From Branchipolynoe longqiensis (taxonomy: Eukaryota; Annelida; Polychaeta; Phyllodocida; Polynoidae), in assembly GCA_030323885.1 (NCBI GenBank), contig CM059199.1:40742590-40806589 (forward strand): 64,000 nucleotides of DNA, in the 5' to 3' direction. Each line of letters begins with the position of its first letter. The stretch's first letter is position 1. Below the pieces are notes generated by a model that was given only the letters and a program-made list of their open reading frames with translations, did no database searches and was not told where the DNA came from. The position numbers and the translations under genes were made by a program. Of this stretch, positions 51,709-63,205 are shown piece after piece.

Positions 51709-51975
51709 CTCTGGCAATTGTCTCCGCCCTCATCCCACCAGCCCGGTGTTGATGGCGAGGCACAGTTGCTTGCCCCTTTGTTATGCTAATCGCATGCAGC
51801 GGCCGACGCTTAATTAATCCTTACCCTACTCCTTTCTTGTGCATAAAAACAAAACAACAATATAAATATAAAAATTAATATAATATATATGAACATAATT
51901 TAAACAAATTTAAAAATGTCAATGAAAAAAGTGGCTTGCACATCCCAGGGAAGGCTCTGGTTGGTCTCAACAGCG
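51709..51975. other. Unassigned interval
   Basis: Mixed GC-rich then AT-rich sequence. Nothing recognised. Confidence 0.3.
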
Positions 51976-51984
51976 GCGGCCCGG

Positions 51985-52068
51985 GAGCTGCTGGGGGGGG
52001 GGGGGGCGCCGGGGGGAGGCCCGGGAGGCGCCGGGGGGGGGGAGGGGGGGGGGCCGGCCAGTAAATCA
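51985..52068. repeat. G-rich quadruplex-prone tract
   Basis: Several G runs of 6-15 with GGCGCCGGGGG units, close upstream of a SINE-A body. It is low complexity and not coding. Confidence 0.8.
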
Positions 52069-52081
52069 GGGCCACAGTCAG

Positions 52082-52272
52082 GGAAGGACCGGGTAGCTCA
52101 GTGTCAGGATCATGTGAATGAGTGGGATATCGGGTCATAGTGCCAACAGCCTGATTTCCCTGTGGGGCAGCAATATAAAGTTGCCATGAGCGTGCACTTT
52201 CACAAGTCGGTACCCATCCTGATATGACCCTAGATGTTGTCAGTACGTAAACCTCCAACAACCAACCAACTG
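52082..52272 (+). mobile_element. SINE-A, head missing
   Basis: AGCTCAGTGTCAGGATCATG through GGGGCAGCAATATAAAGTTG to the tail GTTGTCAGTACGTAAACCTC with CCAA repeats. Confidence 0.85.
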
Positions 52273-52404
52273 CACTAACATACTTAACTGGGTCGGCGAA
52301 CATTTGATGATTTAATCCCAACTGTCAACAGTTAGGATCACACGCTTTGGTTCTGTGATATTATGGAGTGGGAATTTGAATCGTCGATATCGATATGGTT
52401 ATGG

Positions 52405-52742
52405 GAGGAGCGGGACGCAGCTCCATCAGTAGAGTGTCCACCTGTAAAGGTGTGGGTCATCTGATCGATCCTTCTTAGTGGACCCATTTGCAGTTTGGCC
52501 TATTTTCCATTCCAGCCAGTGGTCCACAACGGGTTCATCAAAGGCTATGGCATGTGCTGTCCTGTCTGTGGGATAGTGAATATAAAAGACCCCTTGCTGC
52601 TTATCGGAAAGAGTAGCCTATGTGGCAGCAGTGGATTTCATTAAAACAAATATGTCAGAATGACCATATGTTTGATGTGCAATAGCCGATGATAACAATC
52701 AATGTGCTCTAGAGGCGACGTTAAATAAAACACTTTCCTTTA
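52405..52742 (+). mobile_element. SINE-B, full length
   Basis: Head GGAGCGGGACGCAGCTCCAT, body with CATTTGCAGTTTGGCC and AAAAGACCCCTTGCTGC, and end GACGTTAAATAAAACACTTT. Confidence 0.9.
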
Positions 52743-52784
52743 CATATGGCTATGTCCATTGTTGGCATTGAGTGAGGGCGATTA

Positions 52785-55285
52785 TCTGTAGTGGTGAGGT
52801 AATCGGGTAGTGATGTCATGATGCAGTGATGCAGTGTGGTAAAGAGGTATTGAGGTAATGAGGTATTGAGTTAATGAGGTATTGAGGCACTGAGGTATTA
52901 AGGCCATGATGTACTGAGCTAGTGATGCAATGATGCAATGATGTAGTGGTGTAGTGAGCTAATGATGTATTGTGGTAGTGAAGTAGTGAGGAAGTGATGT
53001 AGTGATGTAGTTATTTAATGAGATAGTGAGGTACTGATGTACTGACATAGGGAAGGAGTGAAGTAGTGGTAGTGAGGTAGTACTGGGAGATGGTGAAGTA
53101 GTGAGATATTGATGTAGTGATGTAGTGATGTCATGAGGTAGTCATGTACTGAGATAGTGTTACTTGACATTATGGTGTAGTGATGTAGTGAGATAGTGAT
53201 GCAGTGATATATAGTGCAGTGATATAGTGCTGCTGTGAGGTAGCAATGCAGTGAAATAATGATTTAGTGATGTAGTGATGTAGTAAGATAGTGATGCATT
53301 GAGGTAGTGAAGTAGTGTGATAATGATGCAGTGGCATAGTGATGTAGTGAAATAGTGGGGTAGTGAGGGAGTGATGCAGCAAGTTAATGATGTAGTTGCA
53401 TATGTATTGATACAGTGATGTAGTGATACAGTGACATAGTGATGTAGTGAGATAGTGATGTAGTGAGATATTCATACAGTGATGTAGTGATATATTGATG
53501 TAGTGATATCGTGATATAATGATGTAGTGATATAGAGATGTAGTGAGGTAGTGACATACTGAGTTAATGATGTAGTAAGATAAGTATTGATGTAGTGATG
53601 TAGTGTTATAGTGATGCAGTGGATAGTGATGTAGTGAGATACTGATGTAGTGAGATAGTGATGTAGTGATGAGTGATATTGTGATGTAGTGATATAGTGA
53701 TGTAGTGAGATAGTGATGTAGTGATACATTGATATAGTGATGTAGTGTAATAGTGATGTAGTGAGAAAGTCATGTAGTGAATTAATTTGTACTGATCTAG
53801 TGTGATGTAGTGATGCAGTATTGTATTGCAGTGTTATAATGATGCAGTAACATAGTGATGTAGTGAGATAGTGATGTAGTGATGTAGTGATGCAGTGAGT
53901 TAGTGATGTAGTGATATAGTGATATAATGATATAGTGACATAGTGATGTAGTGAGACAGCGATGTAGTGAGGTAGTGAGGTAGTAGTGTAGTGAGATAGT
54001 GGTGTAGTCAGGTATTGATGCAGTGAGTTAGTGGTGTAGTGATATAGTGATGCAGTGACATAGTGATGTAGTGAGATAGTGATGTAGTGAGGTAGTTCTG
54101 CAGTGAGATAGTGATGTAGTGAGGTAGTGATGTAGTGAGATAGTGAGGTAGTGATGCAGTGAGTTAGTGATGTGGTGAGATAGAGCTGCAGTGACATAGT
54201 GATGTAGTGATATAGTGATGTAGTGGGATAGTGATGTAGTGAAATAATGATGTAATGAGGTAGTGAGGTAGTGGGATAGTGATGTAGTGAGATAGTGATG
54301 TAATGAGGTAGTGATCCAGTGAGATATTTATATAGTGAGCTAGTGAAATAGTGATGTAGTGAGAGCATGATGTACTGAGCTAGTGCTGTATTGATATAGT
54401 GATGTAGTGAGATAGTGATGCAGTGATGTAGTGATGCAGTGAGTTAGTGATGTAGTGAGATAGTGATGCAGTGATGTAGTGATGCAGTGAGATAGTGATG
54501 CAGTGATGTAGTGATGCAGTGATGTAGTGATGCAGTGAGTTAGTGATGTCGTGAGATAGTGATGCAGTGACATACTGATGTAGTGAGATAGTGATGTAGT
54601 GAGTTAGTGATATAGCGAGTTAGTGGTGTAGTTAGAGAGGTATTGATGCAGTGATGTAGGGATACATTGATGCATTGAGATAATGGTGTAGTGAGATATT
54701 GATGTAGTGAGATATTGATGTATTGAATTAGTGATGTAATGACATTGTGATGTAGTGAGTTAGTGGTGTAGTTAGAGCGGTATTGATGCATTGATGAAGT
54801 GATACAGTGATGTCGTGATATAGTGATGTAGTGCATTAGTGATGTAGTGGGATAGTGATGTAGTGATATAATGATGTAATGAGGTAATGATGTAGGGAGA
54901 TAGTGATGTAGTGAGATAGTGATGTAGTGATGTAGTGATATCGTGATGTAGTGAACTAGTTATGTAGTGAGATATTGATGTGAGATAGTGATGCACTGAA
55001 ATAGTGATGTAGTGAGATACTGATATACTGATATAGTGATGTTGTGACATGGTGATGTAATACAATATTGATGTAGTGAGTTAGTGATGTACAACACTTG
55101 TGTTACTTGAGGTTATGGTGTAGTGATATAGTGATTTAGTGATATAGTGATATAGTGATGTAATGATATAGTGATGTAGTGATATACTGATGTAGTGAGA
55201 TAGTGATGTAGTGAAATAGTGATATATTGAGTGAGTTATGTTGTGAGATAGTGTGACATAGTGAGGTAGTGAAATAGTGAGACTC
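52785..55285. repeat. TAGTGATG octamer array (2.5 kb)
   Basis: TAGTGATG with TAGTGAGA, CAGTGATG and TAGTGATA variants over the whole stretch. The left 400 bp is more degenerate. Minus-strand frames up to 298 codons (His/Tyr/Thr/Ser/Leu) are translations of the octamer. The array stops exactly at a SINE-A head. Confidence 0.95.
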
Positions 55286-55362
55286 GACCAGCAATTGAAC
55301 ACCTGACCTTCCTCACGGGAGGCCTGCGCTCTACTGATTCGGCCACCACGTCTGGTGTGGCC
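55286..55362 (-). mobile_element. SINE-A head fragment
   Basis: GACTCGACCAGCAATTGAAC, GGGAGGCCTGCGCTCTACTG and ATTCGGCCACCACGTCTGG, cut on the left by the octamer array. Confidence 0.85.
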
Positions 55363-55373
55363 TTAATTGCCCA

Positions 55374-55440
55374 ACTGTCCACAAGATGGTACCCATCCTG
55401 ATATGCCCTTAGATGTTATTAGGACCTAAACTGCAAGAAG
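55374..55440 (+). mobile_element. SINE-A tail fragment
   Basis: ACCCATCCTGATATGCCCTT and TTATTAGGACCTAAACTGC. Confidence 0.8.
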
Positions 55441-55819
55441 CAAACTAAAACAAAGTAGCGACTAGTGCAATTGGTGTTTAATCTGAGACGGCCGGGGATA
55501 GAACCTGCACAAAAAGCGGATGCCCTACATACCTCGGCCATCACGTCGAGCACTGCTGTAGGAGATCATTTCTCTGAGCTATCTATCAGCTAATCTCTGA
55601 CGACCAAGTTCTTATCCGTCCGTATAACCCTCCGTATCGACGTTATCATGCAAGGAAAGACATACTAGGGCACCGGTTTCCTTCTCTTAACAACCAGAAA
55701 TAAGACAAATATGAAATAGGACCGATGACACAAGTCTAGGCCACGACAGAATTGATCCGCACTGTTCCCCTTAGATCTGTTTGAACATTGCAAACAACCA
55801 CGCAACATTTACAAATCGA
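55441..55819. other. Unassigned interval with a tRNA-like stretch
   Basis: Minus-strand 55480-55555 reads CGTGATGGCCGAGGTATG ... GGTTCTATCCCCGGCC, a possible further SINE head. No other element is seen. Confidence 0.35.
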
Positions 55820-55985
55820 CCAACCATGTGACCGACTTTAAATGGTCCATTTAAGGAGGTGGTCGGCTTAGGGAGGTATTTTGTATTGTTACAATGGTAT
55901 TGTAAAGGCGATCGTTTGGGATGCAAATAAAGCGATCAATATAGAGGAGTGGTCGATCCGTGGAGGTGGTCGATATTCTCTTAAA
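55820..55985 (-). mobile_element. MITE-V copy 2
   Basis: On the minus strand it shares ATCGACCACCTCC, GATCGCTTTA, AATACCATTGTAA and GGACCATTTAAAGTCGGTC with 14594-14760. Confidence 0.6.
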
Positions 55986-56130
55986 AAGGTGCGAGAGCAT
56001 GGAACTAACAACTAAAACACTTTCAGAAACCTCCTGCGCTACTTACTCACCTATCGTCTTTCGTACACCAGTCGTTCTATATAAGACGAGTCACTCACCT
56101 GCAGAATGAGACAAGTACAAATGTAAATTA

Positions 56131-56462
56131 ATGCTTGTTTTATTTAACGATGCCCCTGGAGACACATTGATTTTTATCATTGGCTATTGGACGTCAAACA
56201 TATGGTCATTCTGACATATTTCTTTGGAGGAAACCTGTTGCCGCCACATAAGCTACTCTTTCCAATAAGCAGCAAAGCATCTTTTATATGCACTTTCCCA
56301 CAGACAGGACAGCACACACCACAACCTTTGATGAAGCAGTTGTGAACCACTGGTTGGAAAGGAAAATAACCCAACCTGCAAATGGGTCCACTGAGCAGGA
56401 TCGGGAGGATGACTGACACCTTCACAGGTGGACACTTTACCGCCTGAGCTACGTGCCGCTCC
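56131..56462 (-). mobile_element. SINE-B, full length
   Basis: On the minus strand from GGAGCGGCACGTAGCTCAGG to GTTAAATAAAACAAGCATTA, well preserved. Confidence 0.9.
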
Positions 56463-56986
56463 AATGAGATAAGATACATCGGTTAGTGCATAATAGACAG
56501 GGAAGTGGGTGTCAATTATCTCCGCACAGATTAAGAACATAACTTACACCGGGCAGTAACGACTAAGGACATGAATGTTTCTATTTTAGTACTATGTAAG
56601 TAGTATAGCAGGTAGGCAATTTGCCGATGGCTTTCTACGGAATAGTAACCCCAGTAGTGATCTCTCATGCGCCACTTCTAAAGCCACACCCACACCGCCC
56701 ACACCCACAACCACACCACCCACTCCCACAACCCCACACCAACATCATGCCTACACCACACCCACACCATATCATATCCGCACCTATATCTACCCCACCG
56801 ACAACCCACACTCGCAGCCACACCCACGCCCAGTCGCATCTAGCCAATCCAATATTTGTGTTTGGCATTTTGTACTATCACCGGTAATATGTTAAAACAC
56901 ATTATCATTTCACTTCCTACAAATCAATGTGAGTAAGAGGTAAAAGCTATATACATCAAATAAATACTATTCCATGGCAATATGGT
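56463..56986. other. Unassigned interval with CACACC tract
   Basis: 56690-56830 is a CCACACCCAC-type low-complexity tract that gives opposed frames on both strands. The remainder is AT-rich. Confidence 0.5.
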
Positions 56987-57522
56987 TGTAACATTTTCCG
57001 ATATATGAGATATGGGATATGGAGAACTCTGCTATAATAAATTGGAACTTGTCTATAAAATGGTAAATAGTATGTAAAACCAAAGGCATATAAGGTATAT
57101 GTGGAGTTGGTGCTCTATTACTAATTAGGATAGAAATTGTGTATTAATATAGTATAGAGAGAGAGGGTCACTTCTTGACCTGAAAGAATGTCACTTCTTA
57201 GGTGGGACAGTCTTTGGGAAGTTGCCTCACATACCCCCCTCCCCTCCAAGAGTTATTTATGGATCACTGCACCAGATAGAGATCTAACCATGCCTTGGCA
57301 ACAGGGATATTGAACCCTCATTGGTGGATAGAGGAATGCTTGTTAGGGATTGGAAGACTGGATCATATGATCACCACCATCTTGTTCTTGAAACTGTAAA
57401 TACAATAAATGAGAGAGTCTCACTCTCCTACCTTTCACTCTTTATCTACTTTCCTTCCTTGCCTGTAGTGATTTCTTATTAGCCTATCTACACCACTCAA
57501 ACCGCCAACCGTCGACTTTACA
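56987..57522 (-). mobile_element. Solo LTR, copy 2 (536 bp)
   Basis: Read on the minus strand it begins TGTAAAGTCGACGGTTGG and ends near ATGTTACA, flanked by TGGT (56983-56986, 57523-57526). It is similar to the LTR at 13904-14461 over its whole length (for example CAAGATGGTGGTGATCA, CCACATATACCTTATATGCC). No internal region adjoins. Confidence 0.75.
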
Positions 57523-57969
57523 TGGTGTTTAAGTCCGTCAACCGTCTATAATGCCAATTTGCAACCGCCTTGGTCGACACTCATTCACTTAAGAGCTGTT
57601 CAGCCCTCAAACCCCATATCGGACCATACCGGACCACATATCGGACCATATATAAGTCCTTATGTCTAAGTTGTGAACAGATTGATTAAACATCCAAAAT
57701 AATATTATTTAAGTTAATTGAATTCCTTTTATATTTTGTACATTTCCTTCAAGGACCCAAGAATTATGGTTAAATTACCAGCGTTCACGCATAGGCAGTA
57801 AACCGGTTTAAGTAAACTGTTTGAACTAATCAGGTTTAAAACGTGTGTGAATGCACCGCTAAATCAGATTAGCGCTAAATCGACTCAACTAGTCCGCTTC
57901 AAGTAAAACCAGTTTGTGAGGTAGATTAGGTAAACCGGTTAAACTAAACCGGTTTAACTCTGTACGAGT
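57523..57969. other. Unassigned interval with palindromic words
   Basis: ATCGGACCATA-type repeats near 57630. AAACCGGTTTAA palindromes recur at 57799, 57930 and 57947, and GTTCACGCA pairs with TGTGTGAA (57783, 57842). It may hold a small inverted-repeat element. Confidence 0.35.
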
Positions 57970-58050
57970 AGAACATGGATTCAGTGAGATATCAGCTAAT
58001 AGTGCTGCTGGTCTAGTCTTCCAGTGCGGCAGCACTATAAACTGTCCATG
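57970..58050 (+). mobile_element. SINE-A body fragment
   Basis: GATTCAGTGAGATATCAGC and CAGTGCGGCAGCACTATAAA only. Confidence 0.65.
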
Positions 58051-58216
58051 ATGCGGGTGGCCGTGAATCTGTACAACAACCAAACACATTCAACGCTTCA
58101 CAAGGGGAGAATATCTTGCCGAATTCCGACCACATTTACAGATACGTCAATAACAGGGATGATATCAGCTCGAGCAGTACCACGGCCAAAAGGTAAAACT
58201 ATCCATTGAGTCAGTA

Positions 58217-58543
58217 CGTGTCACCAGGCACGGGGGCAGAATCAGCAGAGCGCGTGGGAGATCAGCAGTTTGGTTCCCAGTTGAGTCAAATCAATGACTT
58301 ATAAAACTGATGCTTGTCGCTTCCTAGCCTGGCGCTCGGCAATAATAGGATAGGGCATGGACTGGCTAGCCCAGTGTCACGATAATGCGACTGATTGGGA
58401 TATCAGGTCATGGTTCCAGCAGCCTGATTTCCCAGTGGGGCAGCACTATAAAGTTACCATGAGTGTGCACTGTCACAAGTCTGTACCCATCCTGTTATGA
58501 CCTTGGATGTTGCCAGGACATAAAACTCCAACAACCAACCCAC
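58217..58543 (+). mobile_element. SINE-A, full length
   Basis: Head GGGGGCAGAATCAGCAGAGC, full body, tail GTTGCCAGGACATAAAACTC with CCAA repeats. Confidence 0.9.
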
Positions 58544-59039
58544 CAATCAGTACTTGACCTCCAGGTCAAATCGCGCAGGGGACTAAAGTTCTGAATTGAC
58601 CTTTTAGTGTTTGCATCCTTTCTTTCTGTTCCCAGTTTCACATTATCACCGCTCACGCCACTCTTCCCAGATTAATAACTTTCATCACAATTTCTAAAAT
58701 TCCTCCTCAAAGTGTGTTTTCTCGTTATGGGAATGTCAGAGATTGACTTCCATGGGATGCAAGGTTTTACAGCTTTGGAGGCACATTTGAATCGCTAAGC
58801 TTTTAACGTTAGAACCTGGCTGGCATTTAGCCCCCCCTCCCCCCCGTCCTTACACCCCCCACCCCCCACACGTGTTTAAATACATAAATAAATATTACAT
58901 TCATCAATTTACTTTTCAGGCACACTTGCATCGCTAAGCTTCGACCGGTGGACACTTGGTTTGATTTTAGTCACCCTTCAAAAAAAGTAAATACATGTTA
59001 CATTCAGCAATTTCCTATGCTAATTGTGTCAATGGGGGT
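58544..59039. other. Unassigned interval
   Basis: A short echo is present (TTGCATCGCTAAGCTT and TTTGAATCGCTAAGCTT), as well as a C-rich patch at 58830-58870. No gene. Confidence 0.35.
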
Positions 59040-59515
59040 GGGGGGTTGATGGGTGGTGGAGGCTTATGAGACAGTTCTATGGATCGGAGAGAGAGGGTTG
59101 GGGAGAGTGAGATGTGTGTGGGGGGGGGGGGGACTGAGGTAGGGGTGATAAGCAGGGGAGGGTCAGGGGACAGGAGGGAATGAGATGGGGGTCAGAGTTG
59201 AGGTGGGAGGAGGAGCGGAGGGAGGGGATAGGAGTGCCGGGGAGGGGAGAGGAAGGGGAAGGAAGGGGGGAGGGGAGAATGGTCAGGAAGAGGGATGGGA
59301 GAGGGAGAAGGGGTGGAAGAGAGTAGAGGGAATGAGGAAGAGGAGGGTAGATGGGTGGGGGGAAGCGAAGAGGAAGGGGAGGAGGGGGAGAAGAGAGTGG
59401 GTGACAAATTAGGAAGAGGAAGGTGGGAATGTGAAAGGAGGTTGGGGATGAGGGGTGGGGAAGGGGAGGGTTAGGGAGAAAGGGGGGAGGGGGGAGAGGC
59501 ATGAATATGTTGAAC
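59040..59515. repeat. Polypurine G/A-rich tract
   Basis: About 475 bp of nearly pure purine with no fixed period. Opposed Pro/Ser/Leu and Gly/Glu/Arg frames are composition. Confidence 0.85.
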
Positions 59516-59544
59516 AGTGAGATTTTTTTTTTCCATTTGCTTGC

Positions 59545-59582
59545 TGGGGTTTACGTCCTAGCAACATCAGAGGTGATATTAG
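59545..59582 (-). mobile_element. SINE-A tail fragment
   Basis: GGGGTTTACGTCCTAGCAAC and ATCAGAGGTGATATTAGG. A second, longer copy starts at once. Confidence 0.75.
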
Positions 59583-59588
59583 GAAGTG

Positions 59589-59770
59589 TTTGCTTGCTGG
59601 AGTTTTACGTCCTGGCAATATCTAAGGTCATATCAGGACGGGTACCGACTTGTGACAGTGCACACTCATGGTGAGTCCATAATGCTGTTCGCAATGGAAG
59701 AGCTATCATCAGCACCCATGACCCGATATCCTACTCAGTCACGTTATCCTGATATTGAGCAATCCAGTTG
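59589..59770 (-). mobile_element. SINE-A, 3' half
   Basis: Tail GTTTTACGTCCTGGCAATAT, then body to GATATTGAGCAATCCAGTTG. Confidence 0.85.
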
Positions 59771-59919
59771 CGGGAAAGTTTGAAGTTGTCTGGTCTGGCA
59801 GTGTGTGGGTTTACATTCACAGAGCCACTCCCTTCATCCCCATAGTCCCTCAGCTAATGTGGTCCTTTGGGGTTGGCTTCGGAATTGAAGTATCTCATAC
59901 TCAGTCATAGTATTGCCGA

Positions 59920-60000
59920 GTCTTGTTAGGTAGCGATAATTATACATTTTGTAGGTCATTGATTTGACTCTGTGTGGGTTTGAATCAGCGATGTCTTGTT
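59920..60000 (-). mobile_element. SINE-A head/body fragment
   Basis: TATTGCCGAGTCTTGTTAGG, TAGCGATAATTATACA and TTGATTTGACTCTGTGTGGG; diverged. Confidence 0.6.
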
Positions 60001-60260
60001 GGTAGGTTGTTGGAGTCTTACGTCCTTGTAACATCTAAGGGCATATCAAGACAGGAACCGAATTGTGAGAGTGCGCACTTATGGTGACTGTATAGGGCTA
60101 CCCCACTGGGAGACCAGTCTGCAAGCACCATGACCTGATATCCCACTCAGCCACATTATCCCGACACTGAGCCAACCAGTCCTTGCTCTATCCTAATTAT
60201 GTTTAAGTCATGGTTTTGACTTGACCAGGGTTCTAACCCACGGGTTCGAATCCCACACCA
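60001..60260 (-). mobile_element. SINE-A, partial head
   Basis: Tail GGAGTCTTACGTCCTTGTAA, body, and the duplicated box B region (GGGTTCTAACCCACGGGTTC). Confidence 0.85.
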
Positions 60261-60304
60261 GTGACGTCATACACTGGAAGCCAGTCAGCCAGCGCTATTA
60301 CCGA

Positions 60305-60430
60305 ATCGGTCAGGGATTGGAGTGGAGGCGGAGAGAAGGCGGAGCAGAGGCGGAGCGGAGGCGGAACGGAGGCGGAGTGGAGGAGGAGCGGAGGCGGAGC
60401 GAGGGGGAGCGGAGGCGGAGCGAGGGGGAG
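60305..60430. repeat. GGAGGCGGAGCG minisatellite
   Basis: 12 bp and 24 bp units of GGAGGCGGAGCG with GAGGGGGAGC variants. Confidence 0.85.
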
Positions 60431-60839
60431 CAGAATCAAAGGTGGCAGAGAATGGAGGGTTGGTGGGTGTGATAAAAATATAATAATTTGATAGAGGTTC
60501 TGCGCACCCGGATTGTCTTTAACGCGCAGCATTATGCAAATACACCGCCACCCTCGCACAGCGTCTGCTTATTCACATGGATAATCTCAACCCAACTTAC
60601 ACCCACCCACCATCCCCGTGTTTTTTTGTTTTTGTTGTTGGAACCGCCGCTAAAGTATGATAAATTACTTTAAGAAAAACAAAATTAAAATATAAAGTCT
60701 GCCTGGCATCATTTACCAGCAGCACTTCAATGGCGGTTGGCGCCATCTTTTTTTTATGTCACTAAGTCATAAAATGAGGTAAAATCTAGACTTTAATCAA
60801 GCAACCCGCTCATCAGGACACTAGGGCGAGAACAGGGCG
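60431..60839. other. Unassigned interval
   Basis: No element or gene that I recognise. Confidence 0.3.
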
Positions 60840-61662
60840 GGTGGGGGGGGGGGGCGGGGGGGCGGTCTTGAGATGTCTATGGGTGGTAGTGAGGTGGGGG
60901 TCGTGGTAGTGTGATGGGTGGTGGGTGGTCTTGAAATGGGGTGGTGGTCGTGAGGTGGATGTGGGTTGTTGTGAGATGGGGCGTGGCCTAGAGATGATGG
61001 GTGGTCGTGAGGTGGGTGTGGGTCTTCCTGAGTTGAGGGGTGGTCTGGCGGTGGGGTGGTGGTCATGAGGTGGGGGTGGTGGTCGTGAGGTGTGGTGGAG
61101 GTCGTGAGGTGGGTGTGGGTGGTCATGAGGTGGGTGTGGGTGGTGGTGATATGAGGGGTGGTCGCGAGGTGGGGTTGTGGTCGTGAGGTGGGTGTAGGTG
61201 TTCGTGAGATGAGGGATGGTCGGGAGGTGGGGTGGTGGTCGTGAGGTGTGCTGGTCGTCGTGAGGTGGGTGAGGGTGGTCAGGAGGTGGGTGTGCATGTT
61301 CGTGAGATGAGGGGTGGTCGCGAGTGGGGTTGTGATCGTGAGGTGGGTGTGGTTGTTTGTGAGATGAGGGATGGTCGGGAGGTGGGGTGGGGATCATGAG
61401 GTGTGGTGGTCGTCGTGAGGTGGGTGTGGGTGGTCAGGAGGTGGGTGTGGGTGTTCGTGAGATGAGGGGTGGTCGCTAAGTGGGGTGGTAGTCGTGAGGT
61501 GGGTGTGCGTGCTCGGGGGGTGGATGTGAGTGGTTGTGAGACGGGTGTGGTGGTTGTGAGATGGGTGTGGTGGTTGTGAGATGGGTGTGGTGGTTGTGAG
61601 GTGGGGAAGGGGGTCGGGAGGTGTGGATGGGTGGTCGTAAGATGGATGTGGGTGATCGTGAA
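60840..61662. repeat. GTCGTGAGGTGGGTGTGG minisatellite (~820 bp)
   Basis: Irregular units of about 20-30 bp (GGTGGTCGTGAGGTGGGTG) with longer-range echoes: the TGTTCGTGAGATGAGGG word recurs at about 110-120 bp steps. A poly-G run starts it. The His/Pro/Thr-rich minus-strand frames (158 and 194 codons) are by-products. Confidence 0.85.
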
Positions 61663-61665
61663 GTT

Positions 61666-61962
61666 GCTTGGTTGGTTGTTGGAGTTTTACATCCTGGCAA
61701 CATCTACGGTCATATCAGGACGGGTACCGACTTCTGACAGTTCACGCTCATGGCAACTTTATAGTGTTTCCCCACTGGGAGACGAGGCCACCAGCACCAT
61801 GACCGGATATCCCATTCAGTCACAGTATCCTGACACTGAGCCAACCAGTCATTGTCCCCATCTCTGGCTAGGAAGCGACAAGTATCAATTTTGAAGTCAT
61901 TGGTTTGACTCGACCAGGATTCGAACCCCCGTGGGTTCGAATCCCCGGATCTACCCGAGGGT
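61666..61962 (-). mobile_element. SINE-A, full length
   Basis: GGTTGGTTGTTGGAG and GTTTTACATCCTGGCAACAT tail, body, and second-type box B duplication (CCCCCGTGGGTTCGAATCCC). Confidence 0.9.
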
Positions 61963-62403
61963 GGGGGAGGGGGTACCGGGGGAGGGAGCAGAGATGGTAC
62001 CTAATTGCGTGATGTTCAACGAGAATGACAGGGTTAAGACTTAATTTAGGAACTCACCCCCATTGGTTCAAATTAAGTGTGTGTGAAGGGTGGGCGGGGG
62101 GTGGGGGGAGGAGACGACGGTAATGAAGGGATTAGCTCTGTGAATGTAAAACCATGTATCATCGGACAAATTCAAACTTTCACACAAAAGGATTGTTTTC
62201 TTGTTGTTACTGTTATTATCTTTTTAATTTTGTTTTGCTTCATAGAATTCTTTTTTTACCTTAATTTTCGTAATTTTCGTATAATTGCTCTTTCTTTTTC
62301 TGTTGAGTTTCGGGTTTCCAGCACTGAATGCGTGGGGCAGTTAAATAATTCATTCAGCGAGACGATGTGTTTGGATATTCGTTGGGGCTTTTATTTGCTA
62401 ACT
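61963..62403. other. Unassigned interval
   Basis: G-rich at first (61950-62110), then AT-rich. The 112-codon frame at 62077-62415 has a Phe/Ile/Leu-rich stretch in the middle but no motif I recognise, and it starts in a G-rich repeat. I do not call it. Confidence 0.3.
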
Positions 62404-62590
62404 AAATCCAAGTAATATCAGCACGGGCACCAACTTGTTACATCATTATACTGATGGTGACTTCATAGTGCTGCACCACTGGAAGATCTGACCACCGACA
62501 CCCATAAACCCACTATCACACATAGACATATTATCCTGATACTGGGCTAACCCAGTCCTTATTTCACTATTTTAATGTCAATCGCCAGTT
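62404..62590 (-). mobile_element. SINE-A copy 1 of a cluster (variant X)
   Basis: It carries the variant words AAGTAATATCAGCACGGGCA, TTGTTACATCATTATACTG, CACTGGAAGATCTGACCACC and TTTTAATGTCAATCGCCA. The head is missing. Confidence 0.8.
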
Positions 62591-62938
62591 TGTCGTTGAT
62601 TTACATCCTACAAACATCTAAGGTCATATCAGGACGGGCACTGACTTGTGACAGTGCGCACTCATGTTCAACTTTCTAGTGCTGCCCCACTGGGACATGA
62701 GGCCGCCAACACCATGACCTGATATCCCACTCAGTCACATTATCCTGACACTGAGCCAACCAGTCAGTGACCTATCCTAATAATGCCGAGTGCCTGGCTA
62801 GGAAGCAGCAAGTATACATTTGTTAAGTCATTGGTTTGACTCAACCAGGGTTCAAAGTCATGAACCCATGGGTTCGGATCCCCCGATCTCCCAAAACAGG
62901 AGACGGACGCTCAACTCATTCGGCCACCCCGTCTGGTG
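62591..62938 (-). mobile_element. SINE-A copy 2 of a cluster
   Basis: Canonical body with tail (CATCCTACAAACATCTAAGG), plus second-type head (GGAGACGGACGCTCAACTCA, TTCGGCCACCCCGTCTGG). Confidence 0.9.
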
Positions 62939-63205
62939 GCTAACAACATCTAAGTAATATCAGGACGGGCACCGACTTGTAACATCATATAGTGATGGTG
63001 ATTTCATAGTGCTGCCCCACTGGAAGACCTCACCACCAACACAACACCCATAACCCAATATCCCCCACTTTTTTTTGGTGTTTCTTGTTGTATAACGACC
63101 CCCCTCCCCCCTCAGCACACTATCCCACACGGTCACATTATCCTGATACTGGGATAAACCAGTCCTTTTTACTCTTTTAATGTCGATCGCCAGGTTGGGG
63201 GTCAT
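62939..63205 (-). mobile_element. SINE-A copy 3 of a cluster (variant X)
   Basis: It shares AAGTAATATCAGGACGGGCA, ACTTGTAACATCATATAGTG, CACTGGAAGACCTCACCACC and TTTTAATGTCGATCGCCAGG with copy 1. About 50 bp including a T8 run and CCCCCCTCCCCCC (63066-63118) is inserted in the middle. Confidence 0.8.

Noticed and set aside
53472..54368. 298-codon His/Tyr/Thr/Ser/Leu frame and its neighbours to 55302
   Set aside because: They follow the TAGTGATG octamer with no domain or start context.
60813..61397. His/Pro/Thr-rich frames of 158 and 194 codons
   Set aside because: Overlapping phases of a G-rich minisatellite.
62077..62415. 112-codon frame with a hydrophobic middle, considered as a small membrane protein
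   Set aside because: It begins in a G-rich repeat, runs into a SINE-A, and the hydrophobic part is a T-rich stretch.
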